From Oscillospiraceae bacterium (lineage in GTDB: Bacteria; Bacillota; Clostridia; Oscillospirales; Oscillospiraceae), in contig JAFXAQ010000056.1 of assembly GCA_017516925.1 (NCBI GenBank), positions 1-51,729 on the forward strand: DNA of 51,729 bases, given 5' to 3'. Positions 33,726 to 41,498 of the stretch are shown here, one piece after another. Positions within the stretch are counted from its first letter, which is position 1. Every line of letters begins with the position of its first letter. Made by a program: the position numbers and the translations under genes. Under the pieces are notes generated by a model. It had not been told where the DNA came from. It was given only the letters and a program-made list of their open reading frames with translations, and made no database searches.

Positions 33726-34823
33726 ATGGCTACGAAAAAGACAACATACGATGCCCCCACCCCAGCTACAGACAAGAAAAAGGCATTGCAGACTGCGCTG
33801 TCCCAGATTGAAAAGAATTTCGGAAAAGGCACAGTGATGCGCTTAGGTGATCGTCCGGAAATGAATGTGGATGCAATTCCCACCGGTTCTCTTGCGCTGG
33901 ATGCAGCGCTGGGTATTGGCGGTGTGCCGAAGGGCCGCATTATCGAAATTTACGGACCGGAGTCCTCTGGTAAAACCACCCTGGCTTTGCACATTCTGGC
34001 AGAGGCGCAGAAGATGGGCGGTGAAGTAGCCTTTGTGGACGCAGAGCACGCATTGGACCCTGTCTATGCGGCAGCGTTGGGTGTGGATACGGACAATATG
34101 CTGGTTTCTCAGCCGGATACCGGTGAGCAGGCGCTGGAAATTACCGATGCCTTAGTGCGCTCCGGTGCCGTGGATGCCGTGGTTGTGGACTCTGTGGCAG
34201 CGCTGGTGCCCCGGCAGGAGATTGAAGGCGAAATGGGCGACACCTTTGTTGGCCTGCAGGCAAGACTGATGAGTCAGGCCTTGCGGAAGCTGGCAGGCAC
34301 CATTTCCAAGACAAACTGTGTTGTGATTTTCATTAACCAGCTGCGTATGAAAATCGGTGTGATGTACGGAAATCCCGAAACCACCACCGGCGGCAATGCG
34401 CTGAAGTTCTACTCCTCCGTCCGTCTGGATGTGCGCCGTGTGGAGGCAATTAAAGAGGGGAGTAACGTTGTTGGTAATAAGACCCGAGTGAAGGTCGTGA
34501 AGAATAAGGTTGCGCCGCCCTTCCGTGAGGCTTACTTTGATATTCTGTACGGTCAAGGCATCAGCAAGTGGAGTGAGATTATTGACCTGGCTATTCAAAT
34601 GGATATTGTCCAGAAAAGCGGTAGCTGGTTCTCTATGGGCGATGAGCGCATCGGTCAGGGTAAGGACAGTGTGAAGGCTTTTCTGATCGCAAATCCCGAT
34701 ATTGCTGAAAAGGTTGAGGCGGAGGTTCGTGCCAACCTGCTGCAGCTGAGCGCAAGGGAGCCTGCAAGACCCGCCAGCTCACCTGTAGCCATCAGCGCAG
34801 ATGACTTTGATGATGAAGATTGA
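33726..34823 (+). CDS. recA: Recombinase RecA
   Basis: RecA forms filaments on single-stranded DNA, drives strand exchange and triggers the SOS response. The 365-aa protein has Walker [20 protein letters not shown], the L1/L2 loop region ([28 protein letters not shown]) and an acidic tail (DDFDDED). AAGGAAG precedes the ATG at 33726, just after the prmC stop. No LexA-type operator was noticed in the short upstream gap, so it may be expressed from the upstream operon. recX overlaps its end. Confidence 0.97.
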   Translation: MATKKTTYDAPTPATDKKKALQTALSQIEKNFGKGTVMRLGDRPEMNVDAIPTGSLALDAALGIGGVPKGRIIEIYGPESSGKTTLALHILAEAQKMGGEVAFVDAEHALDPVYAAALGVDTDNMLVSQPDTGEQALEITDALVRSGAVDAVVVDSVAALVPRQEIEGEMGDTFVGLQARLMSQALRKLAGTISKTNCVVIFINQLRMKIGVMYGNPETTTGGNALKFYSSVRLDVRRVEAIKEGSNVVGNKTRVKVVKNKVAPPFREAYFDILYGQGISKWSEIIDLAIQMDIVQKSGSWFSMGDERIGQGKDSVKAFLIANPDIAEKVEAEVRANLLQLSAREPARPASSPVAISADDFDDED

Positions 34824-35442
34824 TGCCCTTGCCTCCCAGCCTGATAGGGCGGGGAGGCATACGGTGCGTTTTTCTGACGGTACCGTAATGCGACTTTATC
34901 CCCAGACAGTGGAGGACTTTGGTCTGTATGCCGGTATGGAGCTGGAGGAATCACAGCTGTTGAAGCTGAAAACTGCGGCAGGGCAGATGTCTGCTAAAAT
35001 GCGTGCGGTGCGGATTGTAGCTGCCTCCAGCGTGTCCAAGCAGGACCTGCAGCGTAGGTTGATACAAAAAGGGGAGGACCCGGACCAGGCGAAACAGGCT
35101 GTGGAGTGGATGACGGAGCTTCACTTGGTTGATGACCGTCAGACTGCGCAGCAAATTGTCCAGCGATGCATTCATAAGGGTTACGGTCTTGCAAGGGCAA
35201 AGCAGGCGCTGTACGAGAAGCGGATACCCAGGGAATATTGGCAGGAGGTGCTGGCAGAATATCCCGACCAGTGCGATGCCATAGAAGACTATCTGCGCAA
35301 CCATTTGCAGGATGCGAAAGACCCAAAGCAGCTCCGTAAGGTAATAGATTCCCTGGTGCGTAAAGGGCATAGCTATAGCCGGATCAAGCAGGTGCTGAAC
35401 AAGCTGACACTGGACACGGAAGATTTCCCGGAGGATGAATAA
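34801..35442 (+). CDS. recX: Regulatory protein RecX
   Basis: RecX binds RecA filaments and modulates recombination. The protein (213 aa from 34801) has the RecX helical repeats: [41 protein letters not shown] and a third repeat near the end. The start is uncertain: ATGs at 34801, 34810 and 34813 all overlap the end of recA and none has a clear ribosome site, so re-initiation after recA is likely. It ends by overlapping rimO. Confidence 0.9.
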   Translation: MTLMMKIDALASQPDRAGRHTVRFSDGTVMRLYPQTVEDFGLYAGMELEESQLLKLKTAAGQMSAKMRAVRIVAASSVSKQDLQRRLIQKGEDPDQAKQAVEWMTELHLVDDRQTAQQIVQRCIHKGYGLARAKQALYEKRIPREYWQEVLAEYPDQCDAIEDYLRNHLQDAKDPKQLRKVIDSLVRKGHSYSRIKQVLNKLTLDTEDFPEDE

Positions 35443-36770
35443 TGGCAAATATTGGTTTTATTTCCCTAGGATGCGCCAAAAACCAGGTGGACTGTGAACG
35501 GATGATTTACCGGGTGCAGGAGGCCGGACACAGGATACAGCCGGATATCATCGGCGCGGATGTGGTGGTGATTAACACCTGCGGCTTTATTGACAGCGCA
35601 AAAAGCGAAGCGATTGACCACATCCTGCAAATGGGTGCGCTGAAGCAGGAAGGTCACATCGGCAAAATTTTGGTTACCGGCTGTCTTTCCCAGCGATATC
35701 AGGGGGAGATACTTTCGGAATTGCCGGAGGTTGACGGTGTTTTAGGAACCGGAAGCTATACGGAAATTGTCCCGGCAATTGAAAAACTTTTGGCAGGGTA
35801 TAAGGTTTCTGAGTTTGGAGATATCGATGCCCCGGAGCAGGAAACCGGACGTGTCCTGACAACCCCGGAGCATTATGCCTACATTAAGATTGCCGAGGGC
35901 TGCGATAACCGCTGTGCTTATTGTATTATTCCATATTTGCGGGGCAAATTTCGCAGCCGCAGTATGGACGATATACTCTATGAGGCACGGCATTTGGCAG
36001 CAAACGGCGTAAAAGAGCTGATAGTGGTGGCGCAGGACACCAGCCGTTACGGTACGGATTTACCTGAGCATAAGCGACTTTTGCCGGAATTGCTTCGTCA
36101 GCTTTGTCAAATTGAAGGCTTTGAATGGGTGAGAATCCATTATGTATATCCCGATGAAATTGACGATGAATTGATTGAGGTTATCGCATCGGAGCCGAAA
36201 ATTGTCAAGTATCTGGATATTCCCATTCAGCACTGTAACAGCAAAATCCTGAAGCGAATGAACCGCCGTGGTGACGGAGAGTTTTTGCGGCAATTATTTT
36301 CCAAGCTTCGCAGAAAAATACCGGACCTTGTACTGCGAACCAGCGTTATTACCGGACTTCCCGGTGAAGGCGAAGAAGAATTTACGGAGCTATGCGAATT
36401 TTTGAAAGAAATGCGCCTGGAACGTGTGGGTGCGTTTCCGTTTTCTCCTGAAGAGGGGACGCCTGCTGCGGAAATGGAATTTCCCGACAGCGAGGTTGCG
36501 CTGGCAAGAGCGCAAATGGTGGAAACTATTCAGTCCGGAATTATGGATGAATACAGTCAGGCCTTAATCGGCAAGACCTTGTCTGTGCTGGTAGACGGCT
36601 ATGATGAGGAATTTGAACAGTTCTTTGAAAGAACCTATGCAGATTCTCCGGATATTGACGGAAGAGTCTGGATTGCCTCAGAGGAAGCACTTTCTGAGGG
36701 TGAATATATAAAGGTCTGTATTGACGGACTGATTGACGGTGACCTGTCCGGTTACCCAGTGGAGGAATGA
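35442..36770 (+). CDS. rimO: Ribosomal protein S12 methylthiotransferase RimO
   Basis: RimO is a radical-SAM enzyme that methylthiolates Asp88/89 of ribosomal protein S12. The 442-aa protein has the N-terminal methylthiotransferase domain ([14 protein letters not shown]), the radical-SAM cluster motif C154-x3-C158-x2-C161, and a C-terminal TRAM domain with GEYIKV. The ATG overlaps the recX TAA (TAATG). pgsA follows, as in many Firmicutes. Confidence 0.96.
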   Translation: MANIGFISLGCAKNQVDCERMIYRVQEAGHRIQPDIIGADVVVINTCGFIDSAKSEAIDHILQMGALKQEGHIGKILVTGCLSQRYQGEILSELPEVDGVLGTGSYTEIVPAIEKLLAGYKVSEFGDIDAPEQETGRVLTTPEHYAYIKIAEGCDNRCAYCIIPYLRGKFRSRSMDDILYEARHLAANGVKELIVVAQDTSRYGTDLPEHKRLLPELLRQLCQIEGFEWVRIHYVYPDEIDDELIEVIASEPKIVKYLDIPIQHCNSKILKRMNRRGDGEFLRQLFSKLRRKIPDLVLRTSVITGLPGEGEEEFTELCEFLKEMRLERVGAFPFSPEEGTPAAEMEFPDSEVALARAQMVETIQSGIMDEYSQALIGKTLSVLVDGYDEEFEQFFERTYADSPDIDGRVWIASEEALSEGEYIKVCIDGLIDGDLSGYPVEE

Positions 36771-36772
36771 TT

Positions 36773-37309
36773 ATGACAACAGCAAGTAAGATTACATTGG
36801 TACGTGTGGCATTTATCCCCCTTTATATGCTTTTTATGTACTTAAGTGGCGGAGAACCCAATGCTTGGATGTGGGTTGCTCTTGGAATTTTTGTAATTGC
36901 CAGCCTGACGGACTATATTGACGGTCATATTGCCCGGAAATATAATCAGGTCAGCGATTTTGGCAAATTTTTAGACCCCTTGGCGGATAAGCTGCTGACC
37001 ATTGCCGCTATGGTAATGTTCTGCCAGTGGGGCAAATTCCAGGCCTGGGCGCTGATGATTGTGCTGACCCGTGAATTTGCAGTTACGGGGCTGCGACTGG
37101 TTGCCGTTGGAAAGGGCACTGTCATTGCCGCCGGTAAAAGCGGAAAGTTTAAAACAGCCAGCACGATGATTGGTCTTTGTGTGATGATGGCATTTCCTGC
37201 AATCGCCATTTTGAATTGGGTGATTGTGAGCATCATTGTATTAACCACGGTATATTCCGGCGTTGAGTACTTCATTCAAAACTGGAACTGCCTTTGGGAC
37301 GAAAAGTAA
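36773..37309 (+). CDS. pgsA: CDP-diacylglycerol--glycerol-3-phosphate 3-phosphatidyltransferase
   Basis: PgsA makes phosphatidylglycerophosphate, the committed step to phosphatidylglycerol and cardiolipin, in the membrane. The 178-aa protein has several helices and the CDP-alcohol transferase signature with spacing DG-x2-AR-x8-G-x3-D-x3-D (from DGHIARK through [12 protein letters not shown]). The ATG at 36773 is chosen because GGAGG lies 7 nt upstream; the ATG at 36767 is too close to it. A terminator follows. Confidence 0.94.
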   Translation: MTTASKITLVRVAFIPLYMLFMYLSGGEPNAWMWVALGIFVIASLTDYIDGHIARKYNQVSDFGKFLDPLADKLLTIAAMVMFCQWGKFQAWALMIVLTREFAVTGLRLVAVGKGTVIAAGKSGKFKTASTMIGLCVMMAFPAIAILNWVIVSIIVLTTVYSGVEYFIQNWNCLWDEK

Positions 37310-37314
37310 GATAA

Positions 37315-37339
37315 ATGCCGACGCTTTCCGCGTCGGCAT
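37315..37339 (+). terminator. Hairpin after pgsA
   Basis: 10-bp perfect stem (37315-37324 and 37330-37339) with a 5-nt loop, 5 nt after the stop; the T-run is absent, so efficiency is uncertain. Confidence 0.6.
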
Positions 37340-37356
37340 AACACTGTGAGGTAACT

Positions 37357-38505
37357 ATGAATACGAGGGAAATCGGCGAAATTCGCCGCAGAGTCCGTCG
37401 GGACAGAAGCAATATGACCGCCATTTACGGCTGCTATGTCAACGGACAAAAGGAAATTATTTCCACCTTCCGCCAAAGCACCGGAATGATGCCGGAAAAC
37501 GAGGCGGAAAAATATTTCGGTGTGCTGAAACGCACACTCTCCGGAACAATTGGCAAAAATCTCATTGACATCAGCTTCCGGACTGCGCAGGTAGCAGACA
37601 GTCCGGAGCATAAATTCCTGATGGAGCTGCGCAATACCCGCCTGGAGGACGAGAGCCTGCGCAGGCAGCTTTTTGAGAAAATTATTGAGAATGTAACCTT
37701 TGATGATGGCTACGTAATTCTTGTGGGCTGTGACAGCTATGACGTACCGTTTAAAAGCAAGGATGATGAGATACAGACCGATGCTTCCGGTGAAGTGTAT
37801 ACCTACCTTCTGTGCGCAGTTTGCCCTGTAAAGCAGACAAAGCCCGTGCTGCGCTATATTTCAGAGGAGAAGCAATTCCACGATGGGGGCATTGCCCAGG
37901 TGGTGTGCGCTCCGGAGCTGGGCTTTTTATTTCCGGCTTTTGACGGCAGAGCTACCAATATTTATAATGCGCTGTACTACACCCACAACACCAAGATTGG
38001 CTATGACAGTTTTGTTCAGGCTTTGTTTAACACCCAGCCGCCCAAACCGGCTTCAGAGCAGAAGAAGTCCTTTGAGGCGCTGCTGACACGCAGTCTGGAC
38101 GAAGAATGCAATCTGGATGTGGTGCAAAGCGTTCACGAGCAAATCAGCCAGAGTATAGCGATGCATAAGGAAAGTAAGCTTGCGGAACCCTTGCTGATTT
38201 CCAAGGATGACGTAAGAACTGCCTTGAAATCCTGCGGTATTTCTGAGCCCAGAATTGCGAAATTCAGTCTGGACTTTGACGAAGCTTTTGGTCACGATGC
38301 GTTGGTACACCCAAAGAACATTGTGGACGACCGTCATTTTGAAGTAAAAACCCCGGATGTGTCTATTAAGGTAAATCCGGAGAGACTGGATTTGATTGAG
38401 ACCCGTGTTATTGGCGGCGTGAAATACATTATGATTTGCGCAGATGAAAACGTGGAAGTCAACGGTGTAAATATCCACATCAAAGAGGAAACGGTTTCTG
38501 TATAA
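37357..38505 (+). CDS. DUF4317 domain-containing protein
   Basis: A 382-aa soluble protein matching DUF4317, a family largely confined to gut Clostridia, as judged by its opening (MNTREIGEIRRRVRRD) and general composition. It has IYGCYVNGQKEIIS, LRNTRLEDE, and CPVKQTKPVLRYISEE. No catalytic motif, signal or membrane segment is visible, and function is unknown. GAGGT precedes the ATG, and terminators lie on both sides, so it is probably monocistronic. Confidence 0.82.
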   Translation: MNTREIGEIRRRVRRDRSNMTAIYGCYVNGQKEIISTFRQSTGMMPENEAEKYFGVLKRTLSGTIGKNLIDISFRTAQVADSPEHKFLMELRNTRLEDESLRRQLFEKIIENVTFDDGYVILVGCDSYDVPFKSKDDEIQTDASGEVYTYLLCAVCPVKQTKPVLRYISEEKQFHDGGIAQVVCAPELGFLFPAFDGRATNIYNALYYTHNTKIGYDSFVQALFNTQPPKPASEQKKSFEALLTRSLDEECNLDVVQSVHEQISQSIAMHKESKLAEPLLISKDDVRTALKSCGISEPRIAKFSLDFDEAFGHDALVHPKNIVDDRHFEVKTPDVSIKVNPERLDLIETRVIGGVKYIMICADENVEVNGVNIHIKEETVSV

Positions 38506-38508
38506 AAT

Positions 38509-38537
38509 ATGCCCACCAAGCCTTGCTTGGTGGGCAT
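38509..38537. terminator. Terminator between DUF4317 and the cytidylate kinase-like gene
   Basis: Perfect 12-bp stem (38509-38520 and 38526-38537) with a 5-nt loop between convergent genes; no T-run of note on either strand. Confidence 0.7.
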
Positions 38538-38542
38538 AAATA

Positions 38543-39151
38543 TTATTTGCTGTTTTTAACAATGGAATAGAGAAGCTCTACGCAGTTTTCAATGCCAAGG
38601 GAACCGGAATTGAGGCAAATATCATAGTTTTCTGTAGCGCCCCATTCCTGCCCGGTGTAGTGATGATAGTTGACACTGCGACGCTTGTCCTTCTCATTCA
38701 GGCGTGCTTCCGGAGATTTCTCTGACTCACCGTAAAGTGTGACAATGCGGTGCGCACGGAAATCCATATCTGCGTGGATAAAGGCATGGAGACAATCCTC
38801 ACGGTCCTTGAGAATATAATCGGCATTTCTGCCTACGATAACGCAGGGTCCTTTCTCGGCAAGCTGTAAAATCACGTTGCACTGCACATTCCACAAGAAG
38901 TCTGCGGTAGACAGGCCATTCATAATCCCGGGCACACTTTGCTGGGCAAAGGAATAGGCAAAAATGCTTTTTCCGGGTGCATGCTCACCGTGTTCTTCCA
39001 CATAATTGGGAGCAAAGCCGGATTCCAGTGCGATATGGTCCACCAGTTCCTTATCATAAAAGGGGATACCTAACTTTTCCGCCAGCATATGTCCAATGGT
39101 ACGCCCGGCACTGCCAAATTCACGGCTGATGGTGATGATTTTCTTTTCCAT
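38543..39151 (-). CDS. Cytidylate kinase-like family protein
   Basis: A 202-aa protein of the cytidylate-kinase-like (AAA_26) group. It starts KKIITISREFGSAGRTIG, a P-loop-like nucleotide-binding segment, and has IVGRNADYIL and AHRIVTLYGES further on. It is distinct from the housekeeping Cmk; a substrate is not established for this family. AGGAGGT precedes the ATG at 39151. Its promoter region carries two copies of CCTGCAGG in an inverted repeat. Confidence 0.85.
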   Translation of the reverse strand: MEKKIITISREFGSAGRTIGHMLAEKLGIPFYDKELVDHIALESGFAPNYVEEHGEHAPGKSIFAYSFAQQSVPGIMNGLSTADFLWNVQCNVILQLAEKGPCVIVGRNADYILKDREDCLHAFIHADMDFRAHRIVTLYGESEKSPEARLNEKDKRRSVNYHHYTGQEWGATENYDICLNSGSLGIENCVELLYSIVKNSK

Positions 39152-39159
39152 AAAAATAC

Positions 39160-39207
39160 CTCCTGCAGGGTTTTCCTTCGCTTATATTATATCAAGCCCT
39201 GCAGGAG
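39160..39207 (-). repeat. Inverted repeat with CCTGCAGG cores spanning the promoter of the cytidylate kinase-like gene
   Basis: CTCCTGCAGGG (39160-39170) and CCCTGCAGGAG (39197-39207) are an 11-bp inverted pair, 37 bp between centres. One copy is in the promoter spacer and the other covers the ribosome binding site. Each copy also contains an 8-bp palindrome, a pattern fitting a repressor operator pair. Confidence 0.5.
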
Positions 39208-39214
39208 ATGTCAA
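39186..39214 (-). promoter_or_regulatory. Promoter of the cytidylate kinase-like gene
   Basis: TTGACA (39214-39209) and TATAAT (39191-39186) with a 17-bp spacer; a full consensus. The spacer contains one of the CCTGCAGG repeats. Confidence 0.85.
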
Positions 39215-39216
39215 TG

Positions 39217-39378
39217 CTACATAATATGCTCTTCTGCGCAATTGTCCAGTACACGCATACCCATTTCCTCCGGGCTCGCTACCGGAAACATAGCAATGCT
39301 TGTTTGATCAAACTTGTGATTTAACACTTCTTCCGGATTGACTCGAAAATCCTCCGGATACTTTTTATCCTTTTTCAT
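39217..39378 (-). CDS. Small protein of unknown function
   Basis: A 53-codon ORF starting MKKDKKYPEDFRVNPEEVL and ending CAEEHIM. It is hydrophilic with a proline-containing first half and no membrane segment. GGGGTGATG precedes the ATG at 39378 at suitable spacing. The TAG is 3 bp from the -35 box of the cytidylate kinase-like gene. Charged composition and a good ribosome site favour a real gene, but I recognise no homologue. Confidence 0.5.
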   Translation of the reverse strand: MKKDKKYPEDFRVNPEEVLNHKFDQTSIAMFPVASPEEMGMRVLDNCAEEHIM

Positions 39379-39411
39379 TTCATCACCCCAAAACAGTTTG
39401 CCTCAAACAAG

Positions 39412-39443
39412 AAACAGCCAGTCAAGTTTTGACTGGCTGTTTT
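39412..39443. terminator. Terminator after the beta-propeller gene
   Basis: 14-bp stem (39412-39425 and 39429-39442) with a 3-nt loop. On the minus strand the beta-propeller gene ends 8 nt upstream, and the last arm ends in TTT followed by C, so the T-run is short. Confidence 0.7.
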
Positions 39444-39450
39444 AGAAAAT

Positions 39451-41328
39451 TTATCCAATTTCTACACCGCAGACAAGACCGCCCCGGGTACCCACCACCA
39501 ACATATTCTCGAAGATGGCAGGGGAGGCTTCAATGTTGGAGCCCAGTTCAATGTAGGTGATTTTTTCGCCGGATTTTCCGTCGATCAGGAATACCTTGCC
39601 GGCAGAATCACATTGAATGATGTAGCCCTTGTTCTCAGCGGTGTAAATACCGGCTGGGGAACTCCAGCAGTAGTTATTCATGGTAATCTCCCAGACCTTC
39701 TCGCCGGTTTCTGTGTTCAGCGCAACCAAAACACCCTTGCCTGCGGTGGGGGTACGGGAAATGGAATAAATTACAAGACCCTCCATATCGGTGCCCTTCT
39801 TGCCCAGCAGGACAGAGGACAGCACGCCGCCGGAGACGTCCTTGTTATAGGCAACGTCATCGTAAACAACTTCCCAAACAATCTCACCTGTAGCAGCATC
39901 CAGCTTGTGCAGGTGGGTTTTGCCGTTGGCATACTCCATAGAGTTGCCGGTGTAGATATAGCCCTTGCCGTCATCTGCCCACTCAAACACGGGAGTTGCA
40001 TTGACGTCATCTTTGGTGTTCTGGCACCATACAAGCTCCATAGTATCCAAATCCACACAGAAGAACAGACCGCCGTTATCACCAAAATAGCAGTATCTGC
40101 CGACGATAATGGCGCTGCTTTCCGCACCCTTGCTGCGTCCAGTGTTGGTGCTGTAGCAATTCTTGACCATCGGGTCCGGATTGATAGAAATGGTGCCGGC
40201 AGACTTGTCGTAGCTTGTGTTCAGCTTCATAGTGTACAAAACGCCGTTTTCGCCGGGCCAAACCATTGTATCGGTTTCTGCATCCACTAAGGGTGCGGAG
40301 TCAAACGCATACCATTTCCGGGTGTTCACATCGCCCTTGCCGCTGTGCTCCCAGATAATTTCGCCCTTAATCAGGTCAACGATATACATTCTTGCAGCCT
40401 TGCCACCGGCGGTGTTATCACCGGAGCCGACATAGAACAGGGGATAGCCTCTGGGGTCCAGAGAGCCGGAGCCCTTGAAGGTCATACCCATATTGATTTT
40501 CGGGCGGGTAAAGGAGCCATCCTCGATATCGCAGAAGTAGATGTTACCATCCATAGTGGCATAAATAACCTCAATAAGACCGTCTTTAGCCTTTTTCTCA
40601 TCGTAGAGGTTCATAATTTGCTTGGTTTCATCATCCCACTGCACGATAACAGGCTGACCTGTCCAGCCGGTACCGGACCAGAAGCCGCCCATAGAGCTGC
40701 TCATACCGCCAACCTTGTAGCTCCATTTCTTTTCCAGGGTTTTGTTGACCACGTTGGTCACACCGTAGCTGGGACCGGTTCTGTAGTTGTCACCACGGAA
40801 GGTGAGCACACCAGGAAGCTGGCTATAGGTTGCAGCATTGCCGAAGGAGATGGACTCTTGCCGTTGGTAGCTGTCAACCTGCTTCATATCCTCATAAATC
40901 TTCCACACCACATTCCACTTTGCAGGGTCAGCATTTGCGCCCATGGTTGCGGTATAAGTGGGTTCCGGTTCCGTAGGCACAGTGGTTTCCTCGGTGGTAG
41001 GCTCAGCGGTGGTTGTATCCGGCAGGTTGCCCTTGTCGCCGGATGTGCTCTGCGTTGTTCCGTTGCCGCCGAGAGACGCATTGTAGGAATTGTATTTGAT
41101 TGTACACACAATGGTGCATACCAGCACAATTGCTGTTGCCAGATACATAACTGCCAGCAAGAACTTTCTGGATGCAGGCAGTTTCCCTTTACCGCCTCTT
41201 GCCAGTACGGTAAAGGCAATGCTGCTCAAAAACAGAACGGCCAGAATAACAAACAGAACAATCAGCGCGGGCTTCATAATACCGGCAGAACCGCCAATGA
41301 CGGATGTAGTTGCCAAAATGGTGTTCAT
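39451..41328 (-). CDS. Membrane-anchored PQQ-like beta-propeller protein
   Basis: A 625-aa protein. Two hydrophobic helices (about 17-45 and 56-80) are followed by a Thr/Glu/Pro-rich linker (about 95-130) and a large domain of PQQ/BamB-like beta-propeller repeats. Examples are HKLDAATGEIVWEV, VALNTETGEKVWEI, YIVDLIKGEIIWEH and LIDGKSGEKITYI. None of the residues that coordinate PQQ could be verified, so it is probably a binding or scaffold protein outside the cell. AGGAGGT precedes the ATG at 41328. It is divergent from tex. Ligand unknown. Confidence 0.82.
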   Translation of the reverse strand: MNTILATTSVIGGSAGIMKPALIVLFVILAVLFLSSIAFTVLARGGKGKLPASRKFLLAVMYLATAIVLVCTIVCTIKYNSYNASLGGNGTTQSTSGDKGNLPDTTTAEPTTEETTVPTEPEPTYTATMGANADPAKWNVVWKIYEDMKQVDSYQRQESISFGNAATYSQLPGVLTFRGDNYRTGPSYGVTNVVNKTLEKKWSYKVGGMSSSMGGFWSGTGWTGQPVIVQWDDETKQIMNLYDEKKAKDGLIEVIYATMDGNIYFCDIEDGSFTRPKINMGMTFKGSGSLDPRGYPLFYVGSGDNTAGGKAARMYIVDLIKGEIIWEHSGKGDVNTRKWYAFDSAPLVDAETDTMVWPGENGVLYTMKLNTSYDKSAGTISINPDPMVKNCYSTNTGRSKGAESSAIIVGRYCYFGDNGGLFFCVDLDTMELVWCQNTKDDVNATPVFEWADDGKGYIYTGNSMEYANGKTHLHKLDAATGEIVWEVVYDDVAYNKDVSGGVLSSVLLGKKGTDMEGLVIYSISRTPTAGKGVLVALNTETGEKVWEITMNNYCWSSPAGIYTAENKGYIIQCDSAGKVFLIDGKSGEKITYIELGSNIEASPAIFENMLVVGTRGGLVCGVEIG

Positions 41329-41367
41329 TTGATTACCTCCTTGGTACATCAATTGTATAATGCAATC

Positions 41368-41396
41368 ATTATAGCACTAAGATGGGTAGGGCGCAA
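41368..41396 (-). promoter_or_regulatory. Promoter of the beta-propeller gene
   Basis: TTGCGC (41396-41391) and TATAAT (41373-41368) with a 17-bp spacer; the -10 is also extended (TGC). Confidence 0.75.
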
Positions 41397-41440
41397 GACA
41401 AAAAACAAATATATCTCAAAACATTTCTTGTTTCGGTCCA

Positions 41441-41469
41441 TTGTCTTTTGGGTTACCACGTGATATAAT
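41441..41469 (+). promoter_or_regulatory. Promoter of tex
   Basis: TTGTCT (41441-41446) and TATAAT (41464-41469) with a 17-bp spacer, 29 bp before the ATG. Confidence 0.8.
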
Positions 41470-41498
41470 GCAGCTATAAGAAAATTCTGGAGGTCCAT

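Noticed and set aside
39160..39207. Inverted repeat read as a terminator for the cytidylate-kinase-like transcript
   Set aside because: One arm lies in the promoter spacer and would not be transcribed from the consensus promoter; there is no T-run.
40345..41463. 372-codon plus-strand open frame
   Set aside because: It is antisense to the beta-propeller gene and its divergent promoter; no domain recognised.
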